NCBI RefSeq assembly: GCF_024753285.1
Contig: NZ_JANUGW010000006.1
Coordinates: 124,001 to 188,000 of the forward strand
Direction: 5' to 3'
Origin: Massilia pinisoli
Lineage (GTDB): Bacteria > Pseudomonadota > Gammaproteobacteria > Burkholderiales > Burkholderiaceae_D
DNA: 64,000 nucleotides
Shown here: piece after piece, positions 59,001-64,000 of the stretch
How the letters are laid out: each line of letters opens with the position of its first letter
Numbering within the stretch: the first letter of the stretch is position 1
Made by a program: the position numbers and the translations under genes
The notes under the pieces: generated by a model
What the model was told of the DNA's origin: nothing
The model's input: the letters and a program-made list of their open reading frames with translations, nothing else
Database searches by the model: none

Positions 59001-61892
59001 ATGCGCATCATCATCGACATGCAGGGCGCCCAGACCTCCGGCTCGCGGACGCGCGGGATCGGGCGTTACACCTTTTCGCTGACGCAAGCGATCGTCCGGC
59101 AACGGGGCACGCACGACATCGTGCTCGTGCTCAACAGTGCTTACGCCGACGCGGCCGAGTGGCTGCACACGCAATTCGCCGACCAGCTGCCGCCGGAAAA
59201 CATCCGCGTGTGGCAGGCGCCCGGTCCGATCAACGGCCTGGCGCCCGCCAATGTCTGGCGCCGCGAGAGTGCCGAGTTGCTGCGCGAAGCGTTCATCGCC
59301 AGCCTGGCACCCGACTACGTCTTGGTGACGAGCCTGTTCGAAGGCTTCGGCGACGATGCCGCGACGAGCATCGCCAAGCTCGATCTGTCGATTCCGACCG
59401 CGGTGATCCTCTACGACCTGATCCCGTTCATCCAGCGCAAGCTCTATCTTGCCGATCCGATGCTGGAGAGCTGGTACGAATCGAAGCTCGATTCGCTGCG
59501 CCGCGCAGATCTGCTGCTGTCGATTTCGGAATCGTCGCGCCAGGAGGCGATCGGCCACCTCGGGTTCGAGGCCGCGGCCTGCGTCAATATCTCGACGGCC
59601 GCCGATGCCCATTTCGTGCCGCTCGAGCCGGCGCCCGCGCGCGAACGGGACGTGCGCGAGCGCTACGGCCTGCGTGGCCGCTACGTGATGTACACGGGCG
59701 GCATCGACCACCGCAAGAATATCGACGGCCTGATCCGGGCCTACGCGTCGCTGCCCGCGGCCGTGCGCAATGGCTTGCAACTGGCGATCGTCTGTTCGAT
59801 CCAGCCGCATCACCGCGCCGACCTCGAGCGCCGGGCCGCGGAGGCCGGGCTTGCGCGCGATGAATTCGTGCTGACGGGGTTCGTGCCGGACGAGGACCTG
59901 GTCCTGCTGTACAACCTGTGCACGGTATTCATCTTCCCGTCATGGCACGAAGGCTTCGGATTGCCCGCGCTGGAAGCGATGTCGTGCGGGCGCGCCGTCA
60001 TCGCGGCCGGCACGTCGAGCCTGCCCGAAGTCATCGGTCGCGCCGATGCATTGTTCGACCCGCACGATGTCGCGTCGATTGCGGACAAGCTGAAACAGGT
60101 GCTGCTCGACGACGACTTCCGCCGCGACCTCGAGGAACACGGCCTGCGCCAGGCCCGCCATTTTTCCTGGGACCTGACGGCGCGGCGCGCGCTGGCCGCG
60201 ATCGAGCAGGCCCGGCCGGCCCATCCGCGTGCGGCCGGCCTCGTGGCGCCCATCCGCCGCCCACGCCTCGCGTATGTCGCACCGCTGCCGCCGGAGCGCA
60301 GCGGCATCGCCGACTACAGCGCCGAATTGCTCCCCGAACTGGGCCGCCATTACGAGATCGACGTGGTGGCGCCGCAGGGGTCGGTCGCGGACCCGTGGAT
60401 CCGGGCCAATTGCCGCGTGCGCGACGTCGAGTGGTTCCGCGAGCATGCCGGACGTTACGACCGGGTGCTGTACCACATGGGCAATTCGACCTTCCACAGC
60501 CATCTGTTCGACCTGATGGACGAGATCCCCGGTGTCGTCGTGCTGCACGATTTCTTCCTGTCCGGGGTCGCGTCCGCGATCGAGCGGAATGGCACGGATC
60601 CGGCCTTCTGGACGAGCGCCTTGTACGACAGCCATGGCTATCCGGCCGTGGCGCAGCGTTTTCGCGGCGACGTGCAGCAAGTCATCGCCGACTATCCATG
60701 CAACCTGCGCGTGTTGCGCGCCGCGTTGAACGTGATCGTCCATGGCGAGAATTCGTGCAGGCTCGCCCGCGCCTGGCATGGTCCCCGCGGCGCCGACGGC
60801 TGGCACGTGATCCCGCACTTGCGGAACGCCGTGCCGGACGTCCCGCGCGCGCAGGCGCGCCAGGCGCTCGGCGTGGGCGCGGACAGCTTCGTCGTCTGCA
60901 CCTTCGGCCTGCTGGGCCCGACCAAGCTGAACGACAGGCTGTTGTCCGCGTGGCTGGCGACGACGCTCGCGCGCGATCCGGACTGCGTGCTTGTCTTCGT
61001 CGGCGAGAACGCGGTCGGCGAATACGGCGCGAACCTCCTTGCCGCCATCGCGGCCTCGCCTGCCCGCGACCGGATCAGGATCACCGGTTGGGCCGACACG
61101 GCACGTTATCGGCAATACCTGGCGGCGGCCGACGTGGGTGTGCAATTGCGCACGCAATCGCGCGGCGAGACGTCCGGCACCGTTCTGGACTGCATGAACT
61201 ACGGCCTGGCGACCATCGTCAATGCGCACGGCAGCCTCGTCGACCTGCCGGATGACGCCGTCGTCAAGCTGGCGGACGGGTTCGAGGACGGCGAATTGGC
61301 GGCGGCACTGCAGCGCCTGCGCGACGATCCCGTGGAACGGCAGCGCCTCGGCCGGCGCGGCCGCGACGTCATCCGCACCGTGCATGCGCCGCGCCATTGC
61401 GCCGACTTGTACGCGCAGGCAATCGAACAGGCGTACCACGAGGCCGGCCGCGGCCCGGCTGTGCTGATCGATGCGGTGGCGCGGATCGACGCGGCGGGAC
61501 CGACGGAGCAGGACCTGGTCCGGTTCGCGCAGGCGCTGGCGCAGTGCCTGCCCGCGCGGCTGCGCCGGCCGCAACGGCTGATCGAGGTCGATCCGGACGG
61601 ACGCGACGGGGCGAGCGCCGAACTGGCCCGGCTGCTCGCCGAACCGCAGGGAGAGGAGCGCATCGAGCCGGTCTATGTCGACAAGGAAGGGCAGGTCCGC
61701 TACGCGCGCCGGTTCGCGCTGCGGACGCTGGGCTGCCCCGAGGACGCGCTGGCCGACGAGGTCGCCGACATCCATCACGGCGACACGTTCGTCGCGTTAT
61801 CGCTCGAAGGCGGTAGAGACCGTCACGACGTCTTGATCGACCTGCGGCTGCGCGGCGTACACATGACAACGGAAAGGGAAATCACGCCATGA
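59001..61892 (+). CDS. Tandem GT4-GT4 glycosyltransferase
   Basis: 963 residues with two family 4 modules. Module one (1-~410): MRIIIDMQGAQTSGSRTRGIGRYT, RYVMYTGGIDHRKNIDGL and PSWHEGFGLPALEAMSCG with E-x7-E. Module two (~425-800): RLAYVAPLPPERSGIADYSAELLPEL, FGLLGPTKLNDRLLSAWL, then RGETSGTVLDCMNYGLATI, where the usual E-x7-E is altered, so its activity is uncertain. About 160 further C-terminal residues are of unknown type (LARLLAEPQGEERIEPVYVD). Such multi-domain enzymes often polymerise the repeat. It starts eight bases after wzt. Confidence 0.88.
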   Translation: MRIIIDMQGAQTSGSRTRGIGRYTFSLTQAIVRQRGTHDIVLVLNSAYADAAEWLHTQFADQLPPENIRVWQAPGPINGLAPANVWRRESAELLREAFIASLAPDYVLVTSLFEGFGDDAATSIAKLDLSIPTAVILYDLIPFIQRKLYLADPMLESWYESKLDSLRRADLLLSISESSRQEAIGHLGFEAAACVNISTAADAHFVPLEPAPARERDVRERYGLRGRYVMYTGGIDHRKNIDGLIRAYASLPAAVRNGLQLAIVCSIQPHHRADLERRAAEAGLARDEFVLTGFVPDEDLVLLYNLCTVFIFPSWHEGFGLPALEAMSCGRAVIAAGTSSLPEVIGRADALFDPHDVASIADKLKQVLLDDDFRRDLEEHGLRQARHFSWDLTARRALAAIEQARPAHPRAAGLVAPIRRPRLAYVAPLPPERSGIADYSAELLPELGRHYEIDVVAPQGSVADPWIRANCRVRDVEWFREHAGRYDRVLYHMGNSTFHSHLFDLMDEIPGVVVLHDFFLSGVASAIERNGTDPAFWTSALYDSHGYPAVAQRFRGDVQQVIADYPCNLRVLRAALNVIVHGENSCRLARAWHGPRGADGWHVIPHLRNAVPDVPRAQARQALGVGADSFVVCTFGLLGPTKLNDRLLSAWLATTLARDPDCVLVFVGENAVGEYGANLLAAIAASPARDRIRITGWADTARYRQYLAAADVGVQLRTQSRGETSGTVLDCMNYGLATIVNAHGSLVDLPDDAVVKLADGFEDGELAAALQRLRDDPVERQRLGRRGRDVIRTVHAPRHCADLYAQAIEQAYHEAGRGPAVLIDAVARIDAAGPTEQDLVRFAQALAQCLPARLRRPQRLIEVDPDGRDGASAELARLLAEPQGEERIEPVYVDKEGQVRYARRFALRTLGCPEDALADEVADIHHGDTFVALSLEGGRDRHDVLIDLRLRGVHMTTEREITP

Positions 61893-62149
61893 AAGGCGTC
61901 ATCAAGCAGGTCGTCGCGGGGCCGCTGCGCGTCGGGGTCAGGTATGTGCTGCAACGGCCGGCGCTGAAGAAGCGCTTGCGCGACATGGTGACGCGCATGC
62001 CACGCCTGCACAGCCTGGCGATGCGCGTGATGTTCGAAGCGCCGGTGCGGGCGCGGTCCCGGATCAGCGGCGACGAGAAGAACCTGTCGCCGCAAGGGCG
62101 CCGGATGCACCGCGCCCTGAAGCGGGCCATCGCGATCCAGCGGCGCTGA
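61889..62149 (+). CDS. Small basic protein at end of polysaccharide operon
   Basis: 86 residues, starting in a four-base ATGA overlap with the double glycosyltransferase, so it is certainly translated with it. Very basic (many Arg/Lys), with an amphipathic helical pattern (VIKQVVAGPLRVGVRYVL, then MPRLHSLAMRVMFEAPVRA). There is no signal peptide and no recognised domain. It could bind the membrane surface or the enzyme complex; function unknown. Confidence 0.65.
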   Translation: MKGVIKQVVAGPLRVGVRYVLQRPALKKRLRDMVTRMPRLHSLAMRVMFEAPVRARSRISGDEKNLSPQGRRMHRALKRAIAIQRR

Positions 62150-62164
62150 GCGCGCCGATGGCGG

Positions 62165-63013
62165 TCAGTATTCGGCAGCGGCCGCCGCCGTCTTCGCGCA
62201 ATGCGGGCACGACTTGCCCACGACGTACTCCGGCGCCAGCTGCTGGCGCGGCGTCACGACGGCGCGGCAGGCGAAGCATTGGACGGTTTCCGTCGGCTCC
62301 AGCTTCGGGTTGAGCGCGGTGCGGTAGTCGAACACGAAGCAGTCGCCCGTGTAGTGGTCGCCGCCCACTTCCTCGAAATATTTCAGGATGCCGCCGTCGA
62401 GCTGGTAAACGCGGTCGTAACCGATGTTCTGCATGTGGATCGCCGCCTTTTCGCAGCGGATGCCGCCCGTGCAGAACGTGACGACGGTCTTGCCCTGGAG
62501 TTCATCCTTGTGCTTGGCGACGACGTCGGGGAACTCGCTGAACTTGTCGATGCGGTAGTCCAGCGTGTTCTCGAACGTGCCCACGTCGACTTCGAACGCG
62601 TTGCGGGTTTCCATCATGACGACGGGGACGCCGTCGTCGTCGTGGCCCTGGTCGAGCCAGCGCTTGAGCGTCTTCGGCGCCACGGACGGCGCGCGGCCCA
62701 GTTCCGGCTTGATCAGCGGCATGCGCATCGTGATGATTTCCTTCTTGATGCGGACGAGCATGCGGCGGTGCGGCTGTTCGGTCGACAGGCTTTCCTTCCA
62801 CTCCAGGTCGGCCAGGCGCGCGTCGCTGCGGACCCACGCCAGATACTGGTCGATCGCCTCGCGCGGTCCGGACACGAACATGTTGATGCCTTCCGGCGTC
62901 AGCAGGATGGTGCCCTTCAGGCCCAGCTCGTCGCACAGCGCCTGGTATTGCGGGCGCATGTCGTCGAGGTTGTCCAGGGAGACGAATTTATAGGCGGCGA
63001 TGTTGACGTACAT
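62165..63013 (-). CDS. trhO: tRNA uridine(34) hydroxylase TrhO (rhodanese family)
   Basis: 282 residues. An N-terminal ferredoxin-like part ([15 protein letters not shown], then [16 protein letters not shown]) is followed by a rhodanese domain with the active Cys loop [15 protein letters not shown]-terminal Cys-rich tail (CFACRAV and CPHCAK) may bind zinc. TrhO (YceA) makes 5-hydroxyuridine at position 34 of several tRNAs. It is convergent with the polysaccharide operon, 15 bp from its last gene. Confidence 0.94.
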   Translation of the reverse strand: MYVNIAAYKFVSLDNLDDMRPQYQALCDELGLKGTILLTPEGINMFVSGPREAIDQYLAWVRSDARLADLEWKESLSTEQPHRRMLVRIKKEIITMRMPLIKPELGRAPSVAPKTLKRWLDQGHDDDGVPVVMMETRNAFEVDVGTFENTLDYRIDKFSEFPDVVAKHKDELQGKTVVTFCTGGIRCEKAAIHMQNIGYDRVYQLDGGILKYFEEVGGDHYTGDCFVFDYRTALNPKLEPTETVQCFACRAVVTPRQQLAPEYVVGKSCPHCAKTAAAAAEY

Positions 63014-63157
63014 GATCGTGATACGGTGCGAAGCGGGGAAGAAGCCGACTATTATAAGCCAGCAGCGGCGTAAAGAGCATGTCGGCGACGCTTGTCAAGC
63101 CTCGCACCGTGCCTGGATGCAACCCTCAATTCGAGCCGTCCGGGGTAAAATGACAAG

Positions 63158-64000
63158 ATGACTTCCCCGATCTTCACCCACCTCCGCGTCCATACCGAAT
63201 ACTCGATCGTCGACGGCCTCGTCCGTATTGACGACCTGGTGGCCGCCGCCGCCAAGGACCAGCAGCCCGCGGTGGGCGTCACCGACCTGGCCAACGCGTT
63301 CTGCCTCGTGCGCTTCTATAAAGCGGCGCGCGGCAAGGGCATCAAGCCGATCGTCGGGGTGGATGCATGGATCACGAACGACGAGAACCGCGACAAGCCG
63401 TTCCGCCTGCTCCTCCTCTGCAAGAACAAGACCGGCTATCTGCAGCTGTGCGAACTGCTGTCGAAAGCGTGGCTCACGAACCAGTACAAGGGCCGGGCCG
63501 AGATCCGCGTCGAATGGCTGGAAGCGCTGGCCACGTCCGTGTCGACCCTGGAGCCGGACGTGCCCCAGTCGGACGGCCTGATCGTATTGTCGGGCGCGCA
63601 GTTCGGCGACATCGGCCAGGCCATCGACAACGGTGACCTGGACAAGGCCGAGGCATGCGCGCGCCGCTGGGCGCAGATCTTCCCCGGCCATTTCTATGTC
63701 GAGATCCAGCGCGCCGGCCAGCCGAACCAGGAACAGCAGGTGCGCCATTCCGTGGCGCTGGCGAACCGCCTGGGCCTGCCCGTCGTCGCGACGCACCCCG
63801 TGCAGTTCATCAGCAAGGACGAATTCATCGCGCACGAGGCGCGCGTCTGTATCGCCGAGGGCGAGATGCTCGCGAACGCCAAGCGTGTGCGCCGCTTCAA
63901 CGAAGGCATGTGCTTCAAGTCGCAGGCCGAGATGGCCGAGCTGTTCAAGGACTTGCCTGGCGCGCTCGCCAACTCCGTGGAGATCGCCAAGCGCTGCAAC
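63158..64000 (+). CDS. dnaE: DNA polymerase III alpha subunit DnaE, N-terminal part (cut by window end)
   Basis: 281 codons of the ~1150-residue replicative polymerase. The PHP domain is visible: FTHLRVHTEYSIVDGLVRIDDLV, then AVGVTDLANAFCLVRFYKAARGKGIKPIVGVD and LLLLCKNKTGYLQLCELLS. The start MTSPIFTHLRVHTEYS is the conserved one. The gene continues past 64000. It is divergent from trhO over 144 bp, where a GGGGTAAAA-type sequence lies just upstream of the ATG. Confidence 0.96.
   Translation, partial: MTSPIFTHLRVHTEYSIVDGLVRIDDLVAAAAKDQQPAVGVTDLANAFCLVRFYKAARGKGIKPIVGVDAWITNDENRDKPFRLLLLCKNKTGYLQLCELLSKAWLTNQYKGRAEIRVEWLEALATSVSTLEPDVPQSDGLIVLSGAQFGDIGQAIDNGDLDKAEACARRWAQIFPGHFYVEIQRAGQPNQEQQVRHSVALANRLGLPVVATHPVQFISKDEFIAHEARVCIAEGEMLANAKRVRRFNEGMCFKSQAEMAELFKDLPGALANSVEIAKRCN

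Overview
The window is high-GC chromosomal DNA from a betaproteobacterium. The gene content and style (rpsU-yqeY-dnaG-rpoD operon, YfiR/TonB/c-di-GMP signalling genes, CYP152-type P450, many short GTAGGGTGG intergenic repeats) suggest Oxalobacteraceae, most likely a Massilia/Telluria-like organism. The genus is inference, since no 16S rRNA gene is present.

Layout. 1-11104 is core genome: the end of a nitrate/taurine-type ABC importer operon, tsaD, aroG-type DAHP synthase, ybiB, a BaiN/HI0933-type flavoprotein, then the macromolecular-synthesis operon rpsU-yqeY-dnaG-rpoD with clear terminators. 11129-11207 is an elongator tRNA-Met(CAU). Its 3' half is repeated exactly (49 bp) at 22465-22513, and these copies bound an 11.35-kb integrated filamentous phage (Inovirus-type). 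The phage carries a tyrosine integrase, a repressor with paired operators, an HUH-type Rep, a probable ssDNA-binding protein, coat proteins, a pIII-like adhesin, pVI-like, pI/Zot and a pIV secretin. It also carries two unusual accessory genes, a DEDD-type exonuclease and a lone ParA. Codon use and base composition in much of this segment are visibly more AT-rich than the host.

Immediately beyond the prophage (22729-29967, minus strand) lies an orphan type VI secretion effector module: VgrG, a Tle3-like DUF3274 lipase, a Tla3-like DUF2875 adaptor and a PAAR tip protein, with no recognisable Tli3 immunity gene. From 30283 to 51101 is ordinary accessory and regulatory genome: a WYL regulator with NIPSNAP and DUF1579 genes, a decayed nth-like pseudogene, a diguanylate cyclase, an S9 peptidase, a DJ-1/PfpI protein, a TonB receptor-YfiR-GGDEF/EAL operon, a CHASE/PAS histidine kinase next to a CYP152 P450, a cupredoxin-like protein, a LON-domain protein, an RhlE-like helicase and a blue-light LOV hybrid kinase.

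51583-62149 is a single polysaccharide operon: a coiled-coil methyltransferase, a GT2-GT4 fusion, a GT4 enzyme, a chimeric half-permease/coiled-coil protein, Wzm, Wzt with a carbohydrate-binding C-terminus, a double-GT4 giant and a small basic protein. It looks like an ABC-transporter-dependent O-antigen/capsule pathway in which a methyltransferase may cap the chain and Wzt reads the cap. The window ends with trhO and the start of dnaE.

Most noteworthy: the chimeric Wzm-like/coiled-coil protein, whose coiled coil is duplicated from the methyltransferase; the dispersed repeat whose TAG serves as the stop codon of three different genes; the prophage with arm-type integrase repeats, lone ParA and palindromic promoter-operator; and the T6SS lipase module lacking an obvious immunity gene.
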